From contig JANOGU010000306.1 in assembly GCA_031406135.1 (NCBI GenBank), forward strand, positions 1 to 15,134: a DNA stretch of 15,134 bases. Direction: 5' to 3'. The position numbers and the translations under genes were made by a program. A model generated the notes under the pieces. It was not told where the DNA came from. It saw only the letters and a list, made by a program, of their open reading frames with translations, and ran no database searches. Shown here one piece after another: positions 7,556-14,997 of this stretch. Origin of the DNA: JANOGU01 sp031406135. Its GTDB lineage: Bacteria; Pseudomonadota; Alphaproteobacteria; Rhodobacterales; Rhodobacteraceae. Each line of letters opens with the position of its first letter. Position 1 is the stretch's first letter.

Positions 7556-8497
7556 ATGAACAGACTTAGGACAGTTTCGCTTGCCGCCTTGATCGCGGCA
7601 ACCTCCACCGCCACGTTCGCCGCCGACAGCACCGACCCGATCGTGATTCCGATCCACAACTGGTCGAGCCAGATCGTCATGAGCCATGTGGTCGGCCAAA
7701 TCTTCGAATCGATGGGCAACAACGTCGAATTCGTCACCACCGACAGCCAGGCCGTCTATGAATCGGTCCGTCTCGGCGACGTGTCGCTCGAGCTTGAGGT
7801 ATGGGAAGGCGCGTTCGGCGCCTCGTTCCGCGATGCGCTCGCCAAAGGCGGGCTGCACGATGCCGCCACCCACAACGCGGTGACCCGCGAGGACTGGTGG
7901 TATCCGATGTGGACCAAGGAAGCCTGCCCCGGCCTGCCGGACTGGAAGGCGTTGAACGACTGCGCGGCGCTCTTCAAGACGCCGGAAACCGGCGACAAAG
8001 GCCGCTTCCTCGGCGGACCTGTCGACTGGCTCAAGCACGACGCCGAGAAGGTCGAGGCGCTCGGCATGAACTTCGCCGTGGTCAACGCCGGAACGGCCGC
8101 GGCACTCTGGGCCGAGATCGGCGCCGCCGAGGCGAACAAGACCCCTATCGTGGTGTTCAACTGGACGCCGAACTTCGCCGAGGCCGTGTGGCCGGGCGAA
8201 TTCGTGAACTTCCCCGAATGGGTGGAAGGCTGCGACACCGATCCGGCCGTCGGCCCCATCGCCGACAAGACCTATGACTGCGGCAACCCCGCCAACGGCT
8301 ACCTCAAGATCGCGGCCTGGGACGGGATGAAGGAAAAGTGGCCGGCGGCCTATGCCACGCTGACCAAGATCTCCTTCTCCAACCCGCAGATTGCCGAGAT
8401 GGCGAAATTCGTCGATATCGACGAAATGGAGCCGGAGGACGCGGCCGCCGCCTGGCTGGCAGCGAACGAAGCCGTCTGGAAGCCTTGGACCGAGTGA
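7556..8497 (+). CDS. ABC transporter periplasmic binding protein, glycine betaine type (OpuAC/ProX-like)
   Basis: A 313-residue exported solute-binding protein. The first 22 residues form a signal peptide (basic MNRLR, then a hydrophobic stretch, cleavage likely at TFA-AD). The mature protein has the OpuAC fold, with VIPIHNWSSQIVMSHVVGQI at its start, then SLELEVWEGAF, EDWWYPMW and IVVFNWTPNF. Family members bind quaternary amines through a box of aromatic residues. W36, W83, W114/W115, W119 and W203 are the likely candidates here, but I cannot tell which of glycine betaine, choline, dimethylglycine or dimethylsulfoniopropionate fits best. It is the first gene of the operon and is separated from the ATPase gene by a strong hairpin, a layout that often raises binding-protein expression above that of the membrane parts. 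Confidence 0.9.
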   Translation: MNRLRTVSLAALIAATSTATFAADSTDPIVIPIHNWSSQIVMSHVVGQIFESMGNNVEFVTTDSQAVYESVRLGDVSLELEVWEGAFGASFRDALAKGGLHDAATHNAVTREDWWYPMWTKEACPGLPDWKALNDCAALFKTPETGDKGRFLGGPVDWLKHDAEKVEALGMNFAVVNAGTAAALWAEIGAAEANKTPIVVFNWTPNFAEAVWPGEFVNFPEWVEGCDTDPAVGPIADKTYDCGNPANGYLKIAAWDGMKEKWPAAYATLTKISFSNPQIAEMAKFVDIDEMEPEDAAAAWLAANEAVWKPWTE

Positions 8498-8515
8498 TCC
8501 GCAGCATGTGATGCA

Positions 8516-8543
8516 GTCTTCGGGGGGGCATCCCCCCGAAGAC
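8516..8543 (+). terminator. Perfect 12-bp hairpin between binding-protein and ATPase genes
   Basis: GTCTTCGGGGGG (8516-8527) pairs perfectly with CCCCCCGAAGAC (8532-8543) around a GCAT loop. No T-run follows, so it is more likely a partial terminator or a block to 3' exonucleases that protects the binding-protein message than a full stop. The ATPase gene starts 24 nt further on and is presumably expressed by read-through. Confidence 0.7.
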
Positions 8544-8566
8544 CAAAGACAGGAATCAGACCTCCG

Positions 8567-9592
8567 ATGCCCGACGCCGCGCCCGCAATCTCCTGCAAGA
8601 ACGTCTGGAAACTGTTCGGGCAGGCCCCTGCGGCCTATCTCAGCAAGGCCCGGGACCGCAGCTTCGACGAGATCCGCAAGGACGGCTATATCGCCGGTGT
8701 GCGGGACGTGTCGCTCGAGGTCGGCCGCGGCGAGCTTCTGGTGGTCATGGGCCTTTCGGGCTCTGGCAAGTCCACGCTCGTGCGCTGCATGTCGCGCCTG
8801 GTCGACATCACCGGCGGCGAAATCGTCGTCGACGGCCAGGACATCATGAGCCTGAGCGAGAAGGAGCTGATCGAGCTTCGCCGCCGCAAGATGGGCATGG
8901 TGTTCCAGAGCTTCGGCCTCCTGCCGCACCGTACCGTGCTCGACAACGTGGCCTTCCCACTCGAGATGCGCGGGCAGGATCGCCACGACCGTCGCGAACG
9001 GGCGATGGAGGTGATCAAGCTGGTGGGTCTCGACGGGCGCGAGGATTACTTCCCGCGCGAATTGTCGGGCGGCCAGCAGCAGCGCGTCGGCATCGCCCGC
9101 AGCCTCGCCATCGAACCCGACATCTGGTTTCTCGACGAACCTTTCTCCGCGCTCGATCCGCTGATCCGGCGCGAGATGCAGGACGAGTTCCTGCGCCTGC
9201 GCGAAATGCTGGGCAAGACCATCGTCTTCATCACCCACGACTTCGACGAGGCTTTGCGCCTCGCCGACCGGATCGCGATCATGAAGGACGGCGCTGTCGA
9301 ACAGTGCGACACGCCCGACAGGATCGTCCTGAACCCGGCCACCGACTATGTCGTCAAGTTCACCAAGAACGTGGAAAAATCCCGCATCGTCCATGCCGGC
9401 GGCCTGGCGCGGCCGATGAACGGCAATGCGGTGGAGGGACCGCCCGTGGCCGCCGACGCGACGGTGCTGCAACTGGCGCGGCAACTCGTCAACGAACAGC
9501 GGGAACTCCTGCCCGTGGCCGACAAGGCCGGCAAGATCATCGGCGCGATGAACCGGCAGGATGCGCTGGACATCCTCCTGGGAACTCCGTGA
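8567..9592 (+). CDS. ABC transporter ATP-binding protein, glycine betaine/proline type (ProV/OpuAA-like)
   Basis: A 341-residue cytoplasmic ATPase that powers import. Walker A is GLSGSGKST (62-70), the Q-loop glutamine is Q114 (VFQSFGLLPHR), the signature is LSGGQQQR (166-173), Walker B is IWFLDEPF (186-193), and the switch histidine is H224 (FITHDFDEA). All key residues are intact. The N-terminal extension about 18-45, which inserts YLSKARDRSFDEI before the core, is typical of betaine importers. The C-terminus from about 295 looks like a single short CBS-like segment (VLQLARQLVNEQRELLPVAD). Osmosensing OpuA ATPases carry two full CBS domains, so osmotic gating is doubtful. The stop overlaps the permease ATG (TGATG), indicating coupling. 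AGGA lies about 12 nt ahead of the start. Confidence 0.92.
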   Translation: MPDAAPAISCKNVWKLFGQAPAAYLSKARDRSFDEIRKDGYIAGVRDVSLEVGRGELLVVMGLSGSGKSTLVRCMSRLVDITGGEIVVDGQDIMSLSEKELIELRRRKMGMVFQSFGLLPHRTVLDNVAFPLEMRGQDRHDRRERAMEVIKLVGLDGREDYFPRELSGGQQQRVGIARSLAIEPDIWFLDEPFSALDPLIRREMQDEFLRLREMLGKTIVFITHDFDEALRLADRIAIMKDGAVEQCDTPDRIVLNPATDYVVKFTKNVEKSRIVHAGGLARPMNGNAVEGPPVAADATVLQLARQLVNEQRELLPVADKAGKIIGAMNRQDALDILLGTP

Positions 9593-11562
9593 TGGCGGAC
9601 GCTGCTGCACTGGCCGGGAAAGGCGCCGGACTGCGTGTGTTGCCCGGCACCGCCGGCCTTCTCTTCGGGGCGGCGATCCTCTTCGCCGTGGCGCGTCCGC
9701 TGCTTCCCGACTTCCTGGTGCGGGTGCCCGACTGGGCGGTGCTGCCCTATCAGGTCTGGATGCAGTGGCTCTTCGATTTCATCAGGGACGATCTTGGCCT
9801 GATCCATGTCACCAGGGGCATCTCGGCGGTCCTGGAATGGTTCCTCGATATCACCGCCAACCTGCTCTACGGCAAAAACCGCTGGCCCTATCTCGGCCCC
9901 CTGCCATGGTCGGCGGTCGCCTCCGTGGCCGCGGTCGTGGGCTATGGACTCGGCGGCTGGCGCATGGCGCTCCTTGCCGGGGGCACCTTCGCCTGGGTCG
10001 CGCTGATCGGGCAATGGGACCTCGCGATGCAAACCCTCTCGGTCATCGCTGTCGCCGCCCCCGTGGCCTTTCTCGTCGGGCTGGTCCTCGGCATCCTCGC
10101 CTGGAAGTCCGCGCGGTTCGAGGCGGTGCTCCTGCCGCTGCTGGCGGTTCTGCAGACGCTTCCCTTCTTCACCTACCTCCTGCCGGCGGTGATCTTCTTC
10201 AAGGTCGGCCCGACGGCGGGCTGCGTCGCGACGGTCGTCTATGCGATCCCGCCGATGGTGCTGATGACTGCGCTCGGCCTCAAGAAGGTTTCGCCCGAAG
10301 TGGTCGAGGCCGGGAAGATGAGCGGATCGACCCGCTGGCAGATGCTCAGGCACGTCTACGTGCCGGCCGCCCGGACCGAGATCCTCGTCGGCGTCAACCA
10401 GGTCATCATGCTGTCGCTTGCCATGGTCGTGCTGACCGCTTTCATCGGCATGCCCGGGCTCGGCGCGAAGCTGCTGTCGCTGATGAACTCGCTCAAGCTC
10501 GGGCGGAGTTTCGAGATCGGGGTCACCATCGTCCTTCTCGCGGTGACGCTGGACCGGCTCTCCAAGGCCTGGGTCATCAAGCAGCCGGTGCATTTCCAAC
10601 GCGGCACCCCGTGGTGGAAGCGCAACCAGGTGCTTTTGGTCGGGATCGGCCTGTTCGTTGGCCTCATCGCGCTTTCGCGTTTCGTGCAGGTGGCGGACCA
10701 CATCACCCGAGACCAGGACCTGTCGATGGGTGCCGAGATCGACGGCATCATCCGCGCGGTTCTCGCGAACGAGGTGATCTCCGGCATCACCGGCTGGCTG
10801 CGCTGGTTCCTCATCACCTCGGTCCTGATCCCGTTCCGCAACGCCGTCCTCTGGCTGCCGTCGATCTCGGTCATTCTCGCGCTCGCGGCGGCGGGCTATG
10901 CGGTGGGCGGGCGCAGATCGGCGCTGCTCGCGGCGGCGTTCTTCGGGATCGTGGCGCTCACCGGCTGGTGGGACCGCTCGATGATCACGCTCTACGCGGT
11001 CCTGTCGGCGGTGGTGATCGCCGCGGCGATCGGGCTGCCGCTCGGCATCCTCGCGGCACGGAACAAGGCCTGGTCGGACCCGATCCTCCTCGTCTGCGAC
11101 ACCGCCCAGACCTTTCCAAGCTTCATCTACCTGATCCCGGCGATCATGCTTTTCGGCGTCAACGATGTATCGGTGATCTTCGCCATCTTCATCTTCGCCA
11201 CCGTGCCCCTGATGCGCTACACGATCGAAGGCATCCGCGCCGTCCCCGAGGAGCTGATCGAGGCCGCCGACATGTCCGGCGCGACGCGGAGCCAGAAGCT
11301 CTGGAAGGTGCAGATCCCCCTTGCCCTGCCGACCATGGCGATCGGGTTCAACCAGGCAATCATGTTCGCCTTCTTCATGGTCATCATCGCGGCCTTTATC
11401 GGGACCCAGGACCTCGGCCAGGAATTGCAGAAGACGCTGGCGGGGAACCAGCTCGGCAAGAACTTCGTCCTCGGCATGTGCGTGGCGCTGATGGCGCTGA
11501 CCTTCGATCACATCATCATGCGCTGGTCGGCCGCGCGGCGGAAGATGCTGGGGGTCGGCTGA
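9592..11562 (+). CDS. ABC transporter permease with two fused membrane domains (ProW-like)
   Basis: A 656-residue inner-membrane protein that joins two BPD_transp_1 permease units, so a single chain can provide both halves of the channel. The two ATPase-contact loops are visible: EAGKMSGSTRWQMLRHVYVP at 239-258 and EAADMSGATRSQKLWKVQIP at 557-576. Each half has multiple hydrophobic segments. Segments about 20-40, 105-140, 150-170, 177-230 and 265-320 lie in the first half, and 345-365, 420-480, 495-545 and 580-640 in the second. PFFTYLLPAVIFF (191-203) and PSFIYLIPAIMLF (509-521) are matching positions in the two halves. The ATG at 9592 overlaps the ATPase stop. An open frame continues upstream to 9304, but only as an alternative reading of the ATPase gene. 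It contains no separate substrate-binding domain, consistent with the exported binding protein two genes upstream. Confidence 0.9.
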   Translation: MADAAALAGKGAGLRVLPGTAGLLFGAAILFAVARPLLPDFLVRVPDWAVLPYQVWMQWLFDFIRDDLGLIHVTRGISAVLEWFLDITANLLYGKNRWPYLGPLPWSAVASVAAVVGYGLGGWRMALLAGGTFAWVALIGQWDLAMQTLSVIAVAAPVAFLVGLVLGILAWKSARFEAVLLPLLAVLQTLPFFTYLLPAVIFFKVGPTAGCVATVVYAIPPMVLMTALGLKKVSPEVVEAGKMSGSTRWQMLRHVYVPAARTEILVGVNQVIMLSLAMVVLTAFIGMPGLGAKLLSLMNSLKLGRSFEIGVTIVLLAVTLDRLSKAWVIKQPVHFQRGTPWWKRNQVLLVGIGLFVGLIALSRFVQVADHITRDQDLSMGAEIDGIIRAVLANEVISGITGWLRWFLITSVLIPFRNAVLWLPSISVILALAAAGYAVGGRRSALLAAAFFGIVALTGWWDRSMITLYAVLSAVVIAAAIGLPLGILAARNKAWSDPILLVCDTAQTFPSFIYLIPAIMLFGVNDVSVIFAIFIFATVPLMRYTIEGIRAVPEELIEAADMSGATRSQKLWKVQIPLALPTMAIGFNQAIMFAFFMVIIAAFIGTQDLGQELQKTLAGNQLGKNFVLGMCVALMALTFDHIIMRWSAARRKMLGVG

Positions 11563-11565
11563 GCG

Positions 11566-11949
11566 ATGACCCGGCACCGCTCCTCACGCCATGTGGTGCG
11601 CTTCGACACGGCCGATTTCGTGCCGATGTCGGCCTTCGGCGGCATCGAGGGCACGATGACCTGGCACAACATGTCCTATGACGCGAAGACCGGGCGCGGC
11701 AGCTACCTGATGATGATGGCGCCGGGGGCGAGCAGCCGGCCGCACCGCCATGTCGGGGCCGAGGAATTCTACGTGCTCGAAGGCGAGCTTGTGGACTTCG
11801 ACGGCCACGCCTATCGGGCCGGGGATTTCGTCTGCCTCGACCCCGGCACCGTGCACACCTCGCTTTCCTCGGGCGGCTGCAAGCTGCTCGTGACCCACTG
11901 GGGCCCGACCGAGCCCGCCGGAATTGACGAACTGGAGCCGATACGATGA
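11566..11949 (+). CDS. Small single-domain cupin protein
   Basis: A 127-residue protein with one complete cupin barrel. Motif 1 fits G-x5-HxH-x3-E-x6-G exactly (G54, H60, H62, E66, G73). Motif 2 supplies the second glycine and histidine (G86, P93, G94, H97 in GDFVCLDPGTVHTS). The three histidines and the glutamate form a standard binding site for Fe, Mn, Ni or Zn. It has no signal peptide or DNA-binding domain. It starts 3 nt after the permease stop and overlaps the fusion gene by 4 nt (ATGA), so it is part of the operon and probably of the same pathway. Possible roles are a metal-dependent lyase, isomerase or oxygenase acting on the imported substrate, or a ligand sensor. Sequence alone does not decide between these. 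Confidence 0.85.
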   Translation: MTRHRSSRHVVRFDTADFVPMSAFGGIEGTMTWHNMSYDAKTGRGSYLMMMAPGASSRPHRHVGAEEFYVLEGELVDFDGHAYRAGDFVCLDPGTVHTSLSSGGCKLLVTHWGPTEPAGIDELEPIR

Positions 11950-14312
11950 ACAGACCTGCGGTCTTCGAGAGACCTTTCGAGCGGGCAGGGGTGCTGATCC
12001 CCGGCCTGCCGGTCCTGCCGCCGGGGGTGGAACGCCACCCGGTGCCCGGCGGCGCCAGCCGGGCGGTGCCGATCTTCAAGGGCGACGAGATCACGATCCA
12101 GGACCGCGAGGGCCTGCAACCGGTCGAGATGGTGTTCTTTGCCCATGACGGACGCTCCGACGCCGCGATGATCGGTGCAAAGGGCGGCCGCGACCCGAAG
12201 GGCCTGAAAGAGGCGCTGGTGCGCGACCCCTCTGGCCGCAAGGTGGTGCGAGCGCTCGAGAAATCCGGCTTCGACCTCGGCAGGGCGGACGGCACGACGG
12301 TCTTCGAGGAGGGTTCGCGCCCCGGCGATTTCGCGACCTTCGCCGCCTCGGCCGACGGCCTGCTCATCGTCTGCGCCGCCGGTGGGGCGATGGAACCCCA
12401 CGAACAGTGGGCGCCCACGGATGTGGCGCTCTACGTCCGGCGGGCGGTGCTGCCGAAGACCAAGGACCTGCTGACCGCGCCCGACCCGCTGGCGGATGCG
12501 CTGATGGATGTCAACATCCTGCCCGGCCAGGCGATTCCCTACGAGGTCAAGGCGGGCCAGTTCATCCAGATCCTCGACGTCAAGGGCCGCGAATGCTCGG
12601 ACTTCCAGGCCTTCTCGCTCCGTGCGCTCGACAGGGGGCTGGAGCGCGAGATCAGCCCGACCACCACCCGCTCGCTGATGGGTTCGCTTTATCCGATGCC
12701 GGGGCTGCATTCGAAATACTTTTCCGTCGACCATGAACCGCTGCTGGAGATCGTGCAGGACACGATCGGGCGGCACGATACATACGGCCTGTCCTGCACC
12801 GCGCGGTACTATGAAGACCTCGGTTATCCGGGTCATATCAACTGCTCGGACAACATGAACGTCGCGCTGGCAAAGTTCGGCATCCGTCCGCGCGCCGGCT
12901 GGCCGGCGATCAACTATTTCTTCAACACACTTCTCGACGACGCCCATGCGATCAGCATGGACGATCCCTGGTCGCGTCCGGGCGACTACGTGCTCCTCAG
13001 GGCGCTGACCGATCTGATCTGCGTCTCGACCGCCTGCCCCTGCGACATCGACCCCGCGAACGGCTGGAACCCAACCGATATCCAGGTGCGGACCTATGGC
13101 AAGACCGAAGACTTCAAGCGCTCCATTGGCTGGCGCAAAACACCGGGGGCTGACTTGGAAGAGACAAAGAGAACCGGTTTCCACGACTGCTTCGCGCGGC
13201 ACACCCGAAACTTTGTCGAGTACAATGGCTATTGGCTGCCGAACGAGATGACCAATCACGGGGCGGTCGCCGAATACTGGGCGGCCCGCGAAAAGGCGGT
13301 GGTGATGGACCTGTCGCCCCTGCGCAAATACGAGGTGACCGGCCCGGACGCAGAGGCGCTGATGCAGCTCTGCGTGACCCGCGACATGAAGAAGCTTCCG
13401 GTGGGCGGGATCGTCTATACCGCCATGTGTTACGACCACGGTGGCATGATCGACGACGGCACCGTGTTCCGCCTCGGCGAGATGAACTTCCGCTGGATCG
13501 GCGGCAACGACCAGTCGGGCCTGTGGCTGCGCAAACAGGCGCATGAGCGCGGAATGAACGCCTGGGTCCGCACCTCGACCGACCATCACTGCAACATCGC
13601 CGTGCAGGGGCCCCTGTCGCGCGACATCCTGAAACAGGTGATCTGGACCCCGCCCGTCCAGGCGACAGTCGAGGAACTGGGCTGGTTCCGCCTGACCATC
13701 GGCCGCCTTCACGGCTTCGGCGGCCCCGCTGTCGTGGTCAGCCGCACCGGCTATTCGGGTGAGCTTGGCTACGAGGTCTTCTGCCACCCCAAGGACGCGA
13801 CGACGATCTTCGACGCGATCTGGGCGGTGGGTGCCCCGAAAGGGATGATCCCCCTCGGCCTCAAGGCGCTCAACATGCTCAGGATCGAATCCGGGCTGAT
13901 CTTTGCTGGATCGGAGTTCGACGATGAGACCGACCCGATGGAGGCCGGCATCGGCTTTGCCGTGCCGCTCAAGGGCAAGACCGACGATTTCATCGGCCGC
14001 GCCGCGCTCGAGGCACGCAAGGCGAACCCGCGGCGAAAGCTCGTCGGCCTCGATCTCGAAGGCGGCATCGTGCCGACGCCGGGCGATTGTGTCCACTTCG
14101 GCAAGCCGCAGATCGGCGTCGTCACCTCGGCGGTAAAGTCGCCGATCCTCGGCAAGGTGATCGCGCTGGCGCGGGTCGATGTCACGCATGCCGAAGTGGG
14201 AACCAGCCTGGAGATCGGCCGGCTCGACGGCGATCAGAAGCGGCTCAAGGCAACGGTCGTGCCCTTCCCGCATTTCGATCCGACCAAGGAGCGGGTGAAG
14301 GGCAATTACTGA
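11946..14312 (+). CDS. Fusion of DUF1989 (two copies, first degenerate) and GcvT-type aminomethyltransferase
   Basis: A 788-residue cytoplasmic protein. Residues about 190-384 are a DUF1989 domain of the urea-carboxylase-associated family. It has GQFIQILDVKGRECSDFQAF (204-223), GRHDTYGLSC (275-284), HINCSDNMN (297-305) and CPCDIDPANGWNPTDI (364-379), with Cys and His residues placed to bind a metal. Residues about 412-785 are a GcvT/aminomethyltransferase domain. It has GGMIDDGTV (499-507) covering the catalytic Asp region, IAVQGPLSRDIL (551-562), SRTGYSGELGYEVF (599-612) and MEAGIGFAVPLKGK (665-678). Residues 1-165 weakly repeat the DUF1989 pattern (GDEITIQDREGLQPVEMVFF and LIVCAAGGAMEPHEQWAPTD) without its metal ligands. 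Some DUF1989 proteins are carboxyguanidine deiminases, and GcvT domains transfer one-carbon units to tetrahydrofolate. The combined reaction here is unknown. GGAG 8 nt upstream supports the start, which overlaps the cupin stop. Confidence 0.88.
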   Translation: MNRPAVFERPFERAGVLIPGLPVLPPGVERHPVPGGASRAVPIFKGDEITIQDREGLQPVEMVFFAHDGRSDAAMIGAKGGRDPKGLKEALVRDPSGRKVVRALEKSGFDLGRADGTTVFEEGSRPGDFATFAASADGLLIVCAAGGAMEPHEQWAPTDVALYVRRAVLPKTKDLLTAPDPLADALMDVNILPGQAIPYEVKAGQFIQILDVKGRECSDFQAFSLRALDRGLEREISPTTTRSLMGSLYPMPGLHSKYFSVDHEPLLEIVQDTIGRHDTYGLSCTARYYEDLGYPGHINCSDNMNVALAKFGIRPRAGWPAINYFFNTLLDDAHAISMDDPWSRPGDYVLLRALTDLICVSTACPCDIDPANGWNPTDIQVRTYGKTEDFKRSIGWRKTPGADLEETKRTGFHDCFARHTRNFVEYNGYWLPNEMTNHGAVAEYWAAREKAVVMDLSPLRKYEVTGPDAEALMQLCVTRDMKKLPVGGIVYTAMCYDHGGMIDDGTVFRLGEMNFRWIGGNDQSGLWLRKQAHERGMNAWVRTSTDHHCNIAVQGPLSRDILKQVIWTPPVQATVEELGWFRLTIGRLHGFGGPAVVVSRTGYSGELGYEVFCHPKDATTIFDAIWAVGAPKGMIPLGLKALNMLRIESGLIFAGSEFDDETDPMEAGIGFAVPLKGKTDDFIGRAALEARKANPRRKLVGLDLEGGIVPTPGDCVHFGKPQIGVVTSAVKSPILGKVIALARVDVTHAEVGTSLEIGRLDGDQKRLKATVVPFPHFDPTKERVKGNY

Positions 14313-14320
14313 CCCGAAGG

Positions 14321-14347
14321 GGCGGCGTCACCTTGCGTGATGCCGCC
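14321..14347. terminator. Hairpin between convergent genes
   Basis: GGCGGCGTCAC (14321-14331) pairs with GTGATGCCGCC (14337-14347) as an 11-bp stem with one G-U pair and a CTTGC loop. It begins 9 nt after the stop of the fusion gene and overlaps the end of the minus-strand pseudogene reading frame. The position suits a two-way terminator. No T-run follows on either side, so factor-independent termination is uncertain. Confidence 0.5.
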
Positions 14348-14873
14348 AGACCTCGGCCCGTATGCGCGCCTGCTTGGAGGCATCGTAAAGCGACATCGCG
14401 GTGACGAAGACCCCGCCCGCCAGCTTGCCGACGATCGACACGTCGGGTGCAGCGGTCTTCAGTGTGTAGCCACCGAGCAGCAGGATGAAGAACAAGAACA
14501 TCAGCCCGCGCACCGGCTGCCGGTTCAGCACCTGCCAAGTGGCGGGCAGGATCAGCGCGCAAGGCCAGAAGCGCGTCGAGAAAGGGCAAGAGAGCAAGGG
14601 TGACGAGCACCCAGAGCGCCGGAAGCTTGCGGAAGGTCAGCGTGTCGGGCACGGCCTGCAGGTCGAAATCCCAACCGCTCTGGTGCCCGGCGAGATGGGG
14701 GAACCCGGCGCTGCCCTTGCCCCGGTGCGGGCCTGCGGGCAGTGCGGATGAAAGGCGAACACCGCGCCCCGCTCCGCCTCGCGTGCACGTCCCGCCCGAA
14801 AGGTCCGCGCCGCTAGAACAGCGACACCCGCCCCGAGACCCGAACCCAACAATCCCAGTCCCAGCTGCTCCAT
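14328..14873 (-). pseudogene. Frameshifted small membrane protein
   Basis: A plausible protein is spread over three frames of the minus strand. From the ATG at 14873 it begins MEQLGLGLLGSGLGAGVAVL, a membrane anchor, and runs to about AVFAFHPHC. In the second frame it continues with GFPHLAGHQSGWDFDLQAVP and RKLPALWVLVTLALLPFLDA. In the third it ends with QVLNRQPVRGLMFLFFILLL and GKLAGGVFVTAMSLYDASKQ. The switch points lie near 14740 and near 14570-14600. The last part resembles membrane proteins with a GQxLNRQPxRGL-type turn and two hydrophobic helices, but I do not recognise a named family. The intact form would have been about 180 residues. Two indels suggest decay, or sequencing errors in GC-rich runs. 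Only the final open frame (14597-14328, TTG start) could still be translated, giving 89 residues. Confidence 0.5.
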
Positions 14874-14997
14874 CCCGGCCCATTCAAGAAAATGGCTCGC
14901 CCGTCGGGCCGGGGCGCGACGCGCCGTCCATCCCGCGCCGGCTTCGTGCCGGAAAGGGTGCGGCATCTGCTGATTTTCCGGGCACCGAGGCGCCTCA
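14874..14997. other. Non-coding stretch between pseudogene and right IS element
   Basis: Short open frames cross this stretch on both strands, but none has protein-like composition, a ribosome-binding site or recognisable motifs. A perfect 10-bp palindrome, GAGGCGCCTC, lies at 14987-14996 next to the putative insertion site. Any upstream promoter of the pseudogene would have been here. Confidence 0.4.

Noticed and set aside
9304..9591. N-terminal extension of the permease reading frame
   Set aside because: This part is the ATPase gene read in another frame. The permease start at 9592 overlaps the ATPase stop and gives the usual protein start.
7436..9610. Minus-strand open frame of 724 codons opposite the binding protein and ATPase genes
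   Set aside because: It is antisense to two genes with intact signal peptide and ATPase motifs, and its composition is that of a complement frame.
9346..11577. Minus-strand open frame of 743 codons opposite the permease gene
   Set aside because: It is dominated by charged residues that mirror the hydrophobic permease codons and contains no motifs.
11811..14273. Minus-strand open frame of 820 codons opposite the cupin and fusion genes
   Set aside because: It is antisense to conserved DUF1989 and GcvT motifs and has no independent evidence of coding.
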